The position numbers and the translations under genes were made by a program. 64,000 nt of DNA, taken from JAWPMT01 sp965242775 (GTDB lineage Bacteria > Bacteroidota > Bacteroidia > Cytophagales > Cyclobacteriaceae). Where the stretch lies: assembly GCA_965242775.1 (NCBI GenBank), contig CBDETI010000013.1, forward strand, positions 62,001 through 126,000, given 5' to 3'. The first letter of the stretch is position 1, and the number at the start of each line of letters is the position of its first letter. This document shows positions 1-8,901 of this stretch, one piece after another. A model generated the notes under the pieces. The model saw only the letters and a program-made list of their open reading frames with translations, ran no database searches and was not told where the DNA came from.

Positions 1-1
1 C

Positions 2-487
2 GATGTGATGGTAATCATCCTGCCTGATCACGGAACTCGATATTTGGGCAAGGTCTACAATGACAACTGGATGAAGGATCATGGTTTTCTTGAGTCCAGA
101 AAATTTGCTACTGCTAAGGATATCATTGAAAATAGGAATGGCTCGTCTACACTACATACTATCGACAAGAGTCTGACTGTAGGTCAGGCGATTTTGGAAA
201 TGAACAAAAAGGGGATCGACCAGGCTCCGGTGGTCGAGGCCAATCAATTTGTTGGAAGTTTGTCTGATACTAAGGTCTTGAAGAGTCTTTTGGAAAACCC
301 GGAATTGAAGGATCATTCTGTAGCTGAAATTATGGATCCGGCCTTTCAGTTTGTGGGGATGGATAATACTGTGGATGTACTTTCGTCCTTGATCAGTAAG
401 GAGAACAAGGCCCTTCTGGTCCGAGACGATGAGCGACATGTTCACATTATCACGCAAAGTGACCTCTTGGTAGCGATGACCAACTGA
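2..487 (+). CDS. Cystathionine beta-synthase-like PLP enzyme, C-terminal part with two CBS domains (5' end outside window)
   Basis: The reading frame is already open at the window edge, so only the last ~161 codons are present. The first residues (ILPDHGTRYLGKVYND) match the end of the fold-type II PLP domain of cystathionine beta-synthase / cysteine synthase proteins. Two CBS domains follow, roughly residues 45-105 and 108-160 (STLHTID...DQAPVVE; IMDPAFQFVGMD...HIITQSDLL). CBS pairs usually bind adenosyl ligands such as S-adenosylmethionine and tune the enzyme. The family condenses serine (or an activated serine) with homocysteine or sulfide in the cytoplasm. Which of these reactions applies cannot be told, because the catalytic part is missing. 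A terminator-like hairpin follows about 80 bases downstream. Confidence 0.85.
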   Translation, partial: DVMVIILPDHGTRYLGKVYNDNWMKDHGFLESRKFATAKDIIENRNGSSTLHTIDKSLTVGQAILEMNKKGIDQAPVVEANQFVGSLSDTKVLKSLLENPELKDHSVAEIMDPAFQFVGMDNTVDVLSSLISKENKALLVRDDERHVHIITQSDLLVAMTN

Positions 488-569
488 TTTTCTTTGCTTG
501 GGCAGCGTAGAAATAGTCTCCCACTACTATATTTAACATAGAATTTAATTATTAACTCTTTGCTTGCAG

Positions 570-600
570 ATCCTCTCCTGACTGGGAGAGGATTTTTTTT
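570..600 (+). terminator. Hairpin plus T tract directly abutting the murI start codon
   Basis: ATCCTCTCC (570-578) pairs with GGAGAGGAT (585-593) across a 6-base loop and is followed by an unbroken T run to base 600. This has the form of an intrinsic terminator for the CBS-domain gene. The murI ATG is the very next base, so any murI transcript started upstream must read through the hairpin. Confidence 0.75.
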
Positions 601-1344
601 ATGGAGAAGACGAAGGTAATAGGTCTTTTTGACAGTGGTATGGGGGGATTGACTGTCTTGAAGCAAGCGCGAGCAGCCCTCCCCAATGAAGCTTTTGTCT
701 ACTATGCCGACCTGGAGCATGTCCCCTATGGAACAAAAAGCCGGGATGAGATCATTCACCATACCCGGTTGTCGGTGTTAAAGCTCCTGGAAACTTACGA
801 GTTGAAAGCACTTGTTTTGGCTTGCAATACGGCCACAAGTGCGGCAGCAGATACACTTCGTGATCAGTTCAATTTTCCGGTAATTGGTATGGAGCCCGCA
901 TTGAAGCCTGCGCTTAAAATGGCTGGGACCAAGAAGGTGCTGGTTTTTGCTACCGACTTTACTTTGAGAGAACCTAAATTCCACAGGTTAGTTGCGAAGC
1001 TCGATGCGGCAACACAGATCAGTTGCCTGGCTATGCCTGGGTTGGTGCAATTGGCTGAGAAAGGTATTTTTCATGGTAAAGAGGTTACTGATTATCTAAT
1101 GCAGCAGACCAAAGACATTGACCTGGCAGCTTTCTCAACTTTGGTCCTTGGGTGTACGCATTTTAAGTATTTTGAAGAGACCATTACGAATTGGTCTGGA
1201 TTGCAATTAATGGATGGGCATGAAGGAACTGTCAACCGCTTGAGATCATACCTATCGAGTACCGGAACCAGACCAGCCACGGCGTATCTTGTTTCAGGCA
1301 CCCGGGTTCCGGAGAAGCATTTTCAGCCTTGGTTGCTCAGTTAA
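601..1344 (+). CDS. murI: Glutamate racemase
   Basis: Interconverts L- and D-glutamate in the cytoplasm, supplying D-glutamate for peptidoglycan. The 247-residue length is close to the family norm. Visible signatures are the N-terminal FDSGMGGLTVL with Asp11 and Ser12, the first catalytic cysteine Cys75 in ACNTATS, and the second catalytic cysteine Cys185 in LGCTHF with His187. The start is fixed: the upstream in-frame stretch has no ATG, GTG or TTG before a stop at 553-555, and the ATG lies immediately after a terminator-like T tract. The 3' end overlaps the convergent serine hydrolase gene by 8 bases. Confidence 0.95.
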   Translation: MEKTKVIGLFDSGMGGLTVLKQARAALPNEAFVYYADLEHVPYGTKSRDEIIHHTRLSVLKLLETYELKALVLACNTATSAAADTLRDQFNFPVIGMEPALKPALKMAGTKKVLVFATDFTLREPKFHRLVAKLDAATQISCLAMPGLVQLAEKGIFHGKEVTDYLMQQTKDIDLAAFSTLVLGCTHFKYFEETITNWSGLQLMDGHEGTVNRLRSYLSSTGTRPATAYLVSGTRVPEKHFQPWLLS

Positions 1345-2845
1345 CTTTCGTTACAACCAGTTCATCGAAGAAAATATCTCCATTTGGTACATCAAATTCA
1401 AGGCCCGTCACTGTTCTTTTAGAATCAAATAGAAAGGATACAAGACCAAAATCAAACCAGGCGTGGGACTGATCCCAGTTGATCTGCCAGGTATCAAGAT
1501 GCCAATGCGTGAGCTTAGCACTGAGATCGGGGGCATTTTCAAAGGAGAGTTCCAGTTGTCCATCATTTTCTTTAACAACGATCTTGCCGTGCATAGGGGC
1601 GTCAAATATTCCTGCCAGCTTGCTCAGTGATTTGGATGGTTTGGTATCGTTTATTCTGGCTTCCTTGATCTGGGCGATCCTTGTATCCTCGTTCCCCGAA
1701 CGATTCAGGAAATCCAAGGACCAGTCGCGATCATCCTCCCCAATAAAATCATTAAGGATTTGCAGACATAGTGGGAGGCTTATACCCGACATGCTATTGG
1801 TTAGTACGACGATTCCTATTTTTTCCTTAGGCATCATTAAGACACGAGAGTACATGCCATCGTATCCACCGCTATGGGTCACCACTTTTCTTCCAAAGTA
1901 GTCAAACAGGCCCCACCCTAGTCCATACCCGTTGAAGTTCCTTCCCGGGATTTGTTGGGGAGACGCTTCAGAAATAACAAAGCTATTATGGGGGGTCCAC
2001 AATTTATTTTGCTGCTCAGGTGCCAGGAGCATTTCGGAACCCCATTGTCCATTATCCAAGTTCATGAGAAGCCAGTTGGCCATGTCGGTAGAGGTAGAGA
2101 TGATCCCGCCAGCAGCTCCCATATTGTCCCAATTAACCCAGGGGATCGGCTTATTTCTTTCTGAGGACTTGTGCGGAGTGGCAGCATTTTTTGTGTCCAA
2201 ATCACTGATAGAAGTGATGGTTCGGGACATGCCCAATGGTAAGAAGAATTGCTCCTTTACGTATTGGTTCCACGGTTTGCCGGTAACTGTTCTAATGACT
2301 TCCCCAGCCGTAATGAACATGAGATTGGAATATCCGTACCCAGCGCGAAACGAGTAGGCTGGTGGAAGGTGCTTGACCCGTTTGATCACATCCTCTGCTG
2401 TCAATTGGGATTTGTACCAGATGACATCCCCACTGAAAGTCCCTAATCCCACCCGATGGCAAAGTAGATCTTGGATGGTCGTCTCCTGCGTCACATAGGC
2501 GTCGTACAGTTCGAAATACGGTAAGTAGTCAACCACCTTATCGTTCCATTGAATTTTTTGATCGGCGACCAAGGTAGCAAGTGCTGAAGCTACGAAAGCC
2601 TTGGTATTTGAAGCGATGGCAAATTGCGTTTGACCATCGACCATTTCGTTTCCATTTTTTTCTCTGATGCCAAATCCTTCATTGAAAATGATCTCCTTAT
2701 CCTTGACTATGGCTACGGCCATCCCCGGGACCCCCCAATCTTGCCGTGCTTTTTCAAGGTACTGTCGTGTTCTCTTCGAGTTGAGTTGCGCAAAAAGTGC
2801 TGTGGAGGCAACGAATAGGAGTATGGCAAGTGCAAGCTTCTTCAT
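1337..2845 (-). CDS. Secreted serine hydrolase, beta-lactamase / penicillin-binding-protein-like (class C fold)
   Basis: A 502-residue exported protein with a clear signal peptide (residues 1-20, ending LFAQ). The three hallmarks of the class C beta-lactamase / DD-peptidase / esterase fold are present: SNTK with nucleophile Ser79 and Lys82, YSN at 172-174, and HSG at 324-326 in place of KTG. Residues ~390-502 form a C-terminal beta-rich extension like those (DUF3471-type) seen on many Bacteroidota members. The substrate cannot be read from the sequence; such proteins include esterases, peptidases and drug-inactivating hydrolases. It is convergent with murI. Nothing about the neighbours suggests a specific pathway. 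Confidence 0.9.
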   Translation of the reverse strand: MKKLALAILLFVASTALFAQLNSKRTRQYLEKARQDWGVPGMAVAIVKDKEIIFNEGFGIREKNGNEMVDGQTQFAIASNTKAFVASALATLVADQKIQWNDKVVDYLPYFELYDAYVTQETTIQDLLCHRVGLGTFSGDVIWYKSQLTAEDVIKRVKHLPPAYSFRAGYGYSNLMFITAGEVIRTVTGKPWNQYVKEQFFLPLGMSRTITSISDLDTKNAATPHKSSERNKPIPWVNWDNMGAAGGIISTSTDMANWLLMNLDNGQWGSEMLLAPEQQNKLWTPHNSFVISEASPQQIPGRNFNGYGLGWGLFDYFGRKVVTHSGGYDGMYSRVLMMPKEKIGIVVLTNSMSGISLPLCLQILNDFIGEDDRDWSLDFLNRSGNEDTRIAQIKEARINDTKPSKSLSKLAGIFDAPMHGKIVVKENDGQLELSFENAPDLSAKLTHWHLDTWQINWDQSHAWFDFGLVSFLFDSKRTVTGLEFDVPNGDIFFDELVVTKVN

Positions 2846-2935
2846 GGCGGGTGTGTCTAAATGATGTATTTGAGGGTCAACGAATTTAGTAACCTCTCTT
2901 AGAGCGGATGAGCATTTTTATATGAGTGGAGTGAA

Positions 2936-3652
2936 CTATTTCTCTAGTAAAACCAGCATAATCGAATCTGTTTTGATGATTTGACTTTCGTAATAGACCA
3001 TGTCCTCCAGCACAGAGACCACCTGTGGTTTGCCCTCGTAGATCATATCAATGGCTTTGTCGCTGGTTTTTAGATAATCTTCCTGAAGCTTATTGAGTTG
3101 GGAGAGCGTTCTCACAAGATCCAAATCCATGTCTACTAATACGTTGGTAGCCTGGGCTATATTCCAGGACTGATTGCTAATACCCGCGGTTCTAAGCCGA
3201 ATGTTTCCAATCCCTAGCATGAGCAGCGTATCCTTCCTTATTTCCAGCCGGTAAGTCTTGTCTCCCAATACCAAGGTCCTTGTGGATTCATTGCTGCGGA
3301 CAAGCACCCGATCCACATAGTTGGACCAGTGAAATACGCTACGACGAAAAAGAGACTCCAGCGCTCTGTCATTTGAAATGTCAATATCTAATTCCTTGAT
3401 GGGTATTTTTTGAACCACGTACTCCTTGTTGCGCAAGTCCTGAACCAGTTTACGACGGTAGGCAAAACTTTCGCGAAGCAGGCTGTCGTTTTTGACGATC
3501 TCTTCGCTGATGGTAACCTTCACCCTTGAGAGTAATTCGTTGGCATACATCGTTTCCCGTAGCGCATTCAGAAAAAGGGCTAATAACACAGCGAACACCA
3601 CTGAAATAAACTCCAAGGCCAGTTGTTGCTTGTTGATGGTTGTTTTGGACAT
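2936..3652 (-). CDS. Membrane-anchored protein of unknown function
   Basis: 238 residues with one hydrophobic segment near the N-terminus (about residues 12-30, LEFISVVFAVLLALFLNAL) and a long, charged, mostly helical remainder rich in Leu, Arg and Asp. The layout resembles the DUF6090-like single-pass proteins common in Bacteroidota, but I cannot assign it with certainty. It is preceded by a 69-base gap from the divergent gene at 3722 and follows the serine hydrolase on the same strand after about 90 bases. No catalytic motif is visible. Confidence 0.7.
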   Translation of the reverse strand: MSKTTINKQQLALEFISVVFAVLLALFLNALRETMYANELLSRVKVTISEEIVKNDSLLRESFAYRRKLVQDLRNKEYVVQKIPIKELDIDISNDRALESLFRRSVFHWSNYVDRVLVRSNESTRTLVLGDKTYRLEIRKDTLLMLGIGNIRLRTAGISNQSWNIAQATNVLVDMDLDLVRTLSQLNKLQEDYLKTSDKAIDMIYEGKPQVVSVLEDMVYYESQIIKTDSIMLVLLEK

Positions 3653-3721
3653 ACGACCGATTAGTTGTGTGGAATTATTAGATTGCGAATCTGGATTCTT
3701 TTAAAAATAACCAAATAAGAC

Positions 3722-4078
3722 ATGATACTAGATGATGCCCAAATAGACTGGATTACAGCCAAGGTGAATGAAAAGATCAACGTTCCGATTCTTGGAGAAA
3801 AGGCCGAAGGTAAATTTATTCGCAAGGCCTTATTGAAAGTGCTGGCAAAGTTGGAGCAAGAGTTGCCCCCGGAAGTGCTCAGGCTTATTACCGATGCGGC
3901 TGAGGGGGTCAATCCCGGAGACGATATATCTGAGATCAAGGCAAACACTGTGGACTTTCTTAATAAAGAGATCAATCTACCCATCCTGAATGAAAAAAAG
4001 GAGGCCGAGTTGTTTACAATCGTAGTGGATTTACTATTTGATGCCATGCAAAAGGGTAAGTCGGTTCCGACCGCTTAA
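3722..4078 (+). CDS. Small soluble protein of unknown function with an internal duplication
   Basis: 118 residues, no signal peptide or membrane segment, acidic. It contains two related halves: residues ~10-45 (NEKINVPILGEKAEG... followed by LLKVLAKL) and ~75-112 (NKEINLPILNEKKEA... followed by VVDLLFDAM). The shared pattern is N-x-x-I-N-[VL]-P-I-L-x-E-K followed by an amphipathic helix. I do not recognise the family. Its start is set by ATG 3722, 69 bases from the divergent membrane protein gene; a histidine kinase gene follows 78 bases downstream. Confidence 0.7.
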   Translation: MILDDAQIDWITAKVNEKINVPILGEKAEGKFIRKALLKVLAKLEQELPPEVLRLITDAAEGVNPGDDISEIKANTVDFLNKEINLPILNEKKEAELFTIVVDLLFDAMQKGKSVPTA

Positions 4079-4156
4079 TCCCCGGCCCATATTCGCAGAG
4101 GACACAATCATTGCTTATCTTACGTAGGGGCGGTATACAGACTTCTCTGAAGATTT

Positions 4157-5440
4157 ATGGCTATTTGGGATCCTCTGCGGAAAGTTTTCGATGCGGGCGT
4201 AGACACTAATGTGATGCCCAATGAGGAAGTAGTTAGAGTTAGGATACTCAATGTTATCTGTGTTGTTGCGGTCCTGGTAATCACAGTGATGTATTCACTC
4301 AGGGACCTCCTCTTTGGGAGGTATTCGCTTGCATTTTTTCATTACCTGCTTGTGGGGGTATTTGTGCCGCCGATCTTACTCAACCACTTTAGAAGATACG
4401 CCTTTGCAGTCTCGTACCTTTTTTTACTATTCCCGCTAGCACTCATTCCGTATAACTACTTTTTGGCTGACATTGGCTCGGAAAACTACCTTTTCTCGCT
4501 GGTGTTACTAGGTTTTTTGATTATCCCGGACGCTACAGGGAGAATCGCGGTTTCAATATATAGTTCGTTGGTCTTTATTCTCATTAAAGTGATGCTCCGG
4601 AATGGTTGGCACTTAAATGAGTATGCCGATTTTGCAGATGAGCTTTTTTACTTTAACACTACCCAGTCATTTGTCCTTGTAACGGCTTTTTCATATGTCT
4701 ACGCCTTTCAAAACAGGCAACAATTAATCAAGATAGAAGACGCTAATTCGACACTAAAAAAGAATAATCACCTGATCAGGAACTTGCTCCGAGAGTTGAA
4801 TCACAGAGTTAAAAACAACCTGCAGATGATCTCCAGTATGTTCAATCTTCAATCAGCCAAGGCACACCATGAGGAGGTGAGAACCGCCTTGGCAGATGCC
4901 CAGAATCGTGTCCTGTCCTTGGCCGCTGTGTACGGCAAGCTTTATAGTGAGGAGATGATTTTTCGAATAAGGCTGGCAGATTATATCCGGCAACATGTCT
5001 CTTTTCTTGTCGCGAACTTTCCCTCTGGACAACAGACTGAAGTACAAATAAGTATTGATGAAGACTTGCAGTTGAGTATTGAAAAAACGGTGCACGTAGG
5101 GCTTATTATCAATGAACTGATTACCAATATCAGCAAGTATGGCCTGGTAACGGAGGGGGGCACTTTTGTGAGTATTGGCATGAAACGGGCTGGAGACTCT
5201 CTGGAAATGGCCGTTGAAGACAATGGTCCAGGGTTTCCTGAAGATTTTAAATGGGCCAAACAGGGTTCTTTTGGCTATGAACTTATTTATGTGCTGGCCG
5301 ATAAGTATGGGGGACTTGTAGAAACGTCGAATAATCCGGGGGCACTCATAGAACTTTCCTTGAAGTTGTGGCCGGATGAGGAGCATTTGCCATTGGGCTT
5401 ACCCTCGGAGTTAGCACGAATGCAATCGGTGAAATCCTAA
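4157..5440 (+). CDS. Membrane sensor histidine kinase, HisKA_2 type
   Basis: 427 residues. The N-terminal ~185 residues contain about six hydrophobic segments (for example 31-46, 59-75, 83-98, 109-124, 131-146, 170-184) and no extracellular sensor domain of size. The kinase part starts with the HisKA_2 H-box ELNHRVKNNLQ, with the predicted phosphoacceptor His216. An HATPase domain follows with an N-box (INELITNISKYG) and a G-box (VEDNGPGFP). The protein should autophosphorylate and pass phosphate to a response regulator. Its stop overlaps by 4 bases with the stop of the convergent LuxR-type regulator at 5437-6015, a plausible but unproven partner. Confidence 0.9.
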   Translation: MAIWDPLRKVFDAGVDTNVMPNEEVVRVRILNVICVVAVLVITVMYSLRDLLFGRYSLAFFHYLLVGVFVPPILLNHFRRYAFAVSYLFLLFPLALIPYNYFLADIGSENYLFSLVLLGFLIIPDATGRIAVSIYSSLVFILIKVMLRNGWHLNEYADFADELFYFNTTQSFVLVTAFSYVYAFQNRQQLIKIEDANSTLKKNNHLIRNLLRELNHRVKNNLQMISSMFNLQSAKAHHEEVRTALADAQNRVLSLAAVYGKLYSEEMIFRIRLADYIRQHVSFLVANFPSGQQTEVQISIDEDLQLSIEKTVHVGLIINELITNISKYGLVTEGGTFVSIGMKRAGDSLEMAVEDNGPGFPEDFKWAKQGSFGYELIYVLADKYGGLVETSNNPGALIELSLKLWPDEEHLPLGLPSELARMQSVKS

Positions 5441-6015
5441 ATCAGGGAAGATTCTTTAGCCAATTCCACCAACTCGACGGTTGTTCCCAGGTTTACTTTT
5501 TGGAGCATGTTTCTTCGATGTGTGTCTACGGTGTACTTTGATACTTTCAGTGCTTTTCCAATGTCGACAGAGCTGAATCCTTTTGATAATAGAGAAAGTA
5601 CTTCCAGCTCTCTTGGGGAAATTCGGTAGTCTTTCATGGCTTGTTGACGTTTTTGTACCTTTCTGTCCACACCCCGTAAAACCGCGATTACCTGGTCCAT
5701 TCTGAAAGGCTTCACTATGTAACCGTCTGGATTGGTTTTGATGATTTCGTCTACCGTATCAGGATCGTAATAGGCAGTAACATAGACGAGATGTGGATTG
5801 GCCACGGCTATGATCCGCTGGATGAGTTCGGTGCTGGTAACTTGATCCGATAATTTGTAATCGAGCACTAAAAGGTCCGGTTGCACGTCCTGGAATAGTT
5901 GAAATAGCCTGTCAAAGCTGTTGGTGAGACAATGAGCAAGATGGCCTTCTTCTTGAGCAATTCGCTTCAGGTCTGCCGCGATCAATGGGTCGTCCTCAAC
6001 TATTATTATGTTCAT
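5437..6015 (-). CDS. Response regulator, REC plus LuxR-type helix-turn-helix
   Basis: 192 residues. The N-terminal receiver domain shows the acidic pair EDD (7-9), the phosphoacceptor Asp52 (LDYKL), Thr80 and Lys102 (VKPF). Residues ~130-190 form a LuxR/NarL-type HTH starting SPRELEVLSLLSKG and including VSKYTVDTHRRN. It should bind DNA after phosphorylation. It is tail-to-tail with the HisKA_2 histidine kinase gene, their stop codons overlapping, so it is the best local candidate for that kinase's partner. The next gene on this strand starts 106 bases further on. Confidence 0.9.
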   Translation of the reverse strand: MNIIIVEDDPLIAADLKRIAQEEGHLAHCLTNSFDRLFQLFQDVQPDLLVLDYKLSDQVTSTELIQRIIAVANPHLVYVTAYYDPDTVDEIIKTNPDGYIVKPFRMDQVIAVLRGVDRKVQKRQQAMKDYRISPRELEVLSLLSKGFSSVDIGKALKVSKYTVDTHRRNMLQKVNLGTTVELVELAKESSLI

Positions 6016-6121
6016 CCGAGTAACTGGGCAATCTTATGATGAAAATAGTCAATTTTAGTTTTGCTCCTGCAGTCTTGTTATAGATAATGACAGCATTAAT
6101 ACAAGTCCGAAAAGGTTGCTA

Positions 6122-7735
6122 CTAAGGAAGGGTCAACGTTTTAGGTAAGCCTGGGGCCCTGCGCACTTTAGTAGCCTGCTCGATGGCGTAAGCCAGTGTC
6201 AGCAGTTTTGGTTCCTGGTATTTTCCGCTGAAAATGGACATACCTACGGGTAGTCCATGCACAAATCCAACAGGTAAGGTGATATTGGGGTATCCGGACC
6301 TGGCTGCTGGCGAGGAACTTCCCGTGCCAAAATGATCACCGTTGATTACATCTATGGGCCAGGCGGGGCCTCCGGTTACGCCGATGATGGCGTCCAGGTT
6401 GTTTTCCGACAAGGTCTTGTCTATACTCTCTCTTGACACCATTAATGAACGTGCTAATGCTTCCTGGTAAGCAGGTTCGGAGAGGTCACCTTTTTGTTCA
6501 GCCGCCTCCAGCCGCTCCTGTTGGAAGTATGGCATCTCTTGGTCCGCATGGTCTTTATTGAATTGAATGAGCTCCGCAAGTGAACTAACCATTGCTTCTT
6601 TTCTGGTGGCGAGGTATTTGTTCAATCCGTCCTTAAACTCGTACAAGAGTACTTGATATCCTGAGTCTCCATAAGCTCCTCGTTCTGTCAAGACGAGATC
6701 TTTTATAACAGTGGCACCTTTGGATTCAACTGTTGTCAGGAGTTTTTCAAACACGAGATCTACCGCCTCATGGTAACCGAAAACCGACTTTAATATACCG
6801 AGGCGAGCACCGGTAAGACCGTCCTCGCGTAAGAATTGGGTGTAGTCTGTAAAACTGTTTCCGGCACTTTCTGTAGTTATGGGGTCTGACGCGTCAATAC
6901 CCGTTAGTTGACCCAATAGAATGGCGGCATCTGTGACTGTCCTTGCCATGGGTCCGGCCGTATCTTGCGTAACAGAAATTGGGATGATACCATCTCGACT
7001 CCAAAGCCCCACCGTGGGTTTGATCCCTACAACGCCGTTGGCAGAGGAAGGGCAGACGATGGAACCATTGGTTTCCGTGCCAATGGTCAAAGCGCACAGG
7101 TTCGCAGATACTGCCGCCCCGGAGCCGGAACTCGATCCGCACGGGTTTCTATCAAGCGCAAAAGGATTGCGGGTCTGTCTGCCGCGACCACTCCAGCCAC
7201 TGGAGGACCTGGAAGACCTGAAATTGGCCCATTCGCTGAGATTGGTTTTACCCAAGAGCACTGCTCCGGCTTCACGCAACTTTTTGACGATGAAAGCATC
7301 GTCGGGTGCTGTGGAACCGACAAGAGCCAGCGACCCTGCGGTCGTCATCATCCGATCACCCGTGTCTATGTTGTCCTTGATCATAACGGGGATACCATGG
7401 AGTGGACCTCTTATCTTCCCCGAATCTCTTTCCTGGTCCATCTTGTCAGCGATTTGGAGTGCCTCGGGATTAACTTCTATGACACTATTTAAGCCATCTG
7501 CCGCCTGGTCTATTTCCTCAATCCTTTGCAGGTATAGTTCGCAAATTTTTCGCGAAGTATATTCCCCCTGGGTCATTGCGGCTTGCAAACGGTCGACCGT
7601 CCATTCCTCCAGATCAAAGCCAGGAGGACTTTGTGTTTCTTCCTGACTTTCGATTTCATTGCTACACCCTGCCGTAGCAAGAAATGGCACCATCGAAGTA
7701 AGAGAAGAAAGTTGAAGGAAATTGCGTCTTTTCAT
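6122..7735 (-). CDS. Amidase signature family lipoprotein with Tat-like signal
   Basis: 537 residues. The N-terminus has a twin-arginine-type motif (KRRNFLQL) and a lipobox ending in Cys24 (LATAGC), so the mature enzyme is probably a lipoprotein exported folded. The amidase signature is complete: catalytic Lys120 (VMIKDNID), the Gly/Ser-rich loop GSSSGSG with cis-Ser202, and nucleophile Ser225 in TNGSI. The family hydrolyses amide bonds; here a role in amino-acid amide or peptide scavenging is an inference. It is not GatA: the export signal and the lack of gatB/gatC beside it argue against that. The gene is divergent from the NTF2-like gene. Confidence 0.92.
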   Translation of the reverse strand: MKRRNFLQLSSLTSMVPFLATAGCSNEIESQEETQSPPGFDLEEWTVDRLQAAMTQGEYTSRKICELYLQRIEEIDQAADGLNSVIEVNPEALQIADKMDQERDSGKIRGPLHGIPVMIKDNIDTGDRMMTTAGSLALVGSTAPDDAFIVKKLREAGAVLLGKTNLSEWANFRSSRSSSGWSGRGRQTRNPFALDRNPCGSSSGSGAAVSANLCALTIGTETNGSIVCPSSANGVVGIKPTVGLWSRDGIIPISVTQDTAGPMARTVTDAAILLGQLTGIDASDPITTESAGNSFTDYTQFLREDGLTGARLGILKSVFGYHEAVDLVFEKLLTTVESKGATVIKDLVLTERGAYGDSGYQVLLYEFKDGLNKYLATRKEAMVSSLAELIQFNKDHADQEMPYFQQERLEAAEQKGDLSEPAYQEALARSLMVSRESIDKTLSENNLDAIIGVTGGPAWPIDVINGDHFGTGSSSPAARSGYPNITLPVGFVHGLPVGMSIFSGKYQEPKLLTLAYAIEQATKVRRAPGLPKTLTLP

Positions 7736-7794
7736 TGTTGTCGGAGGTAATGTTCAGACAATCAAGCTACGAAAAAGTTGTTAACTTCCCTGTT

Positions 7795-8241
7795 ATGGCT
7801 ACCGCTTTAGCACAATGGCATCATGCCGTATCAACCAATAATCCATCCGATCTGAAGACATTGCTGGCGGATGATTGTGTTTTCTACTCACCCATCCTGT
7901 TCAAGCCACAAGAAGGTAAGGCCTTGACCACCATGTATCTCACCGCAGCTTTTCGTATGTTTCAGAAGGCGCAGTATTTCGAGTATGTCAAGGAATTGAG
8001 CAATTCTAATGACGCGGTTTTGGAGTTCAACGCTGAAATCGATGGCATACAGATTGATGGCATCGATATGATCAGCTGGAATGAAGCCCAGCAAATTACG
8101 CACTTTAAGGTGATGCTTCGCCCTATGAAAGCGATCGAAAAAGTGGGTGAGAAGATGTTGGAGGAATTGCAAAATGTACCTTTGAAACAAAAGCTGTCCA
8201 TCAAAATGGATGTCTTGAAAAAAGCGTTTGGCAAACACTGA
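7795..8241 (+). CDS. NTF2/SnoaL-like small protein
   Basis: About 148 residues from ATG 7795 (MATALAQWHHAV). The pattern of a one-domain NTF2-like alpha+beta fold is clear: LLADDCVFYSPILFKP, an EGKALTT turn, and a C-terminal strand ITHFKVMLRP. Such proteins are often cytoplasmic enzymes or ligand-binding proteins of unknown substrate. Earlier in-frame starts exist (TTG 7735, ATG 7750), but ATG 7795 is preferred because it matches the usual beginning of the family and leaves about 60 bases for divergent promoters with the amidase gene. Confidence 0.8.
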   Translation: MATALAQWHHAVSTNNPSDLKTLLADDCVFYSPILFKPQEGKALTTMYLTAAFRMFQKAQYFEYVKELSNSNDAVLEFNAEIDGIQIDGIDMISWNEAQQITHFKVMLRPMKAIEKVGEKMLEELQNVPLKQKLSIKMDVLKKAFGKH

Positions 8242-8270
8242 TGTATTACAATTTTTATTAGCATAACTCT

Positions 8271-8852
8271 ATGAAAAGTATTGTGGTTTTCTGTGGTTCC
8301 AGTTCGGGAACGGAGAAGGCTTTTAAAGAAGTGGCCATTGCCACAGGGCAGTTATTGGCGAAGGAAGGCATTCGCCTGGTGTACGGTGGAGGTGGGATTG
8401 GTCTAATGGGGCAGGTAGCCGATGCTGCTTTGGAAGCTGGTGGGGAAGTAGTGGGCGTGATACCACATTTTTTGGATACCAAGGAGGTGGCTCATGATGG
8501 ACTCACTTCGATGATCAGGGTAGACTCCATGCACGAAAGGAAGATGAAAATGCATGAGCTTTGTGACGGAGTGATCACCCTGCCTGGTGGTTATGGTACG
8601 TTGGAAGAGCTCTTTGAATTCATCACTTGGGCACAGCTTGGCTTGCATCAAAAGCCCGTTGGGTTGGTCAATACCGATGGCTTTTTTGATTCCCTGTTGC
8701 AATATTTGGACGATACGATGAAATATGGCTTCCTCAACCGGTCAAATCGGCAGATGTTGCTACAATCTGTCTCTCCCTATGAGTTGCTGGGCATGATGCA
8801 ATCTTATAAGGCTCCAAAAGTGCCAAAGTGGATTAAGTCTGAGGAAACCTAA
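8271..8852 (+). CDS. LOG-family nucleoside 5'-monophosphate phosphoribohydrolase
   Basis: 193 residues with the family hallmarks YGGGGIGLMG (38-47) and PGGYGTLEELFEFITWAQLG (105-124), the latter holding the catalytic Arg/Glu neighbourhood. LOG proteins cleave nucleoside monophosphates to base plus ribose 5-phosphate; plant and actinobacterial members make cytokinins, while in most bacteria the role is nucleotide turnover. It lies 29 bases after the NTF2-like gene on the same strand, so the two may be co-transcribed. Older annotations call such proteins TIGR00730 Rossmann-fold or lysine decarboxylase-like; the latter name is misleading. Confidence 0.93.
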   Translation: MKSIVVFCGSSSGTEKAFKEVAIATGQLLAKEGIRLVYGGGGIGLMGQVADAALEAGGEVVGVIPHFLDTKEVAHDGLTSMIRVDSMHERKMKMHELCDGVITLPGGYGTLEELFEFITWAQLGLHQKPVGLVNTDGFFDSLLQYLDDTMKYGFLNRSNRQMLLQSVSPYELLGMMQSYKAPKVPKWIKSEET

Positions 8853-8901
8853 GACGCAGGTGAGGCCAGATGCCTGCCCAACCAGCTAAAGATTCGTTTC
8901 A

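Noticed and set aside
6921..7646. Long plus-strand ORF of 241 codons inside the amidase gene
   Set aside because: It is a shadow of the well-supported amidase gene on the minus strand.
8271..8852. Lysine decarboxylase
   Set aside because: The PGGYGTLEE motif is that of the LOG phosphoribohydrolase family; the decarboxylase name is a historic mislabel.
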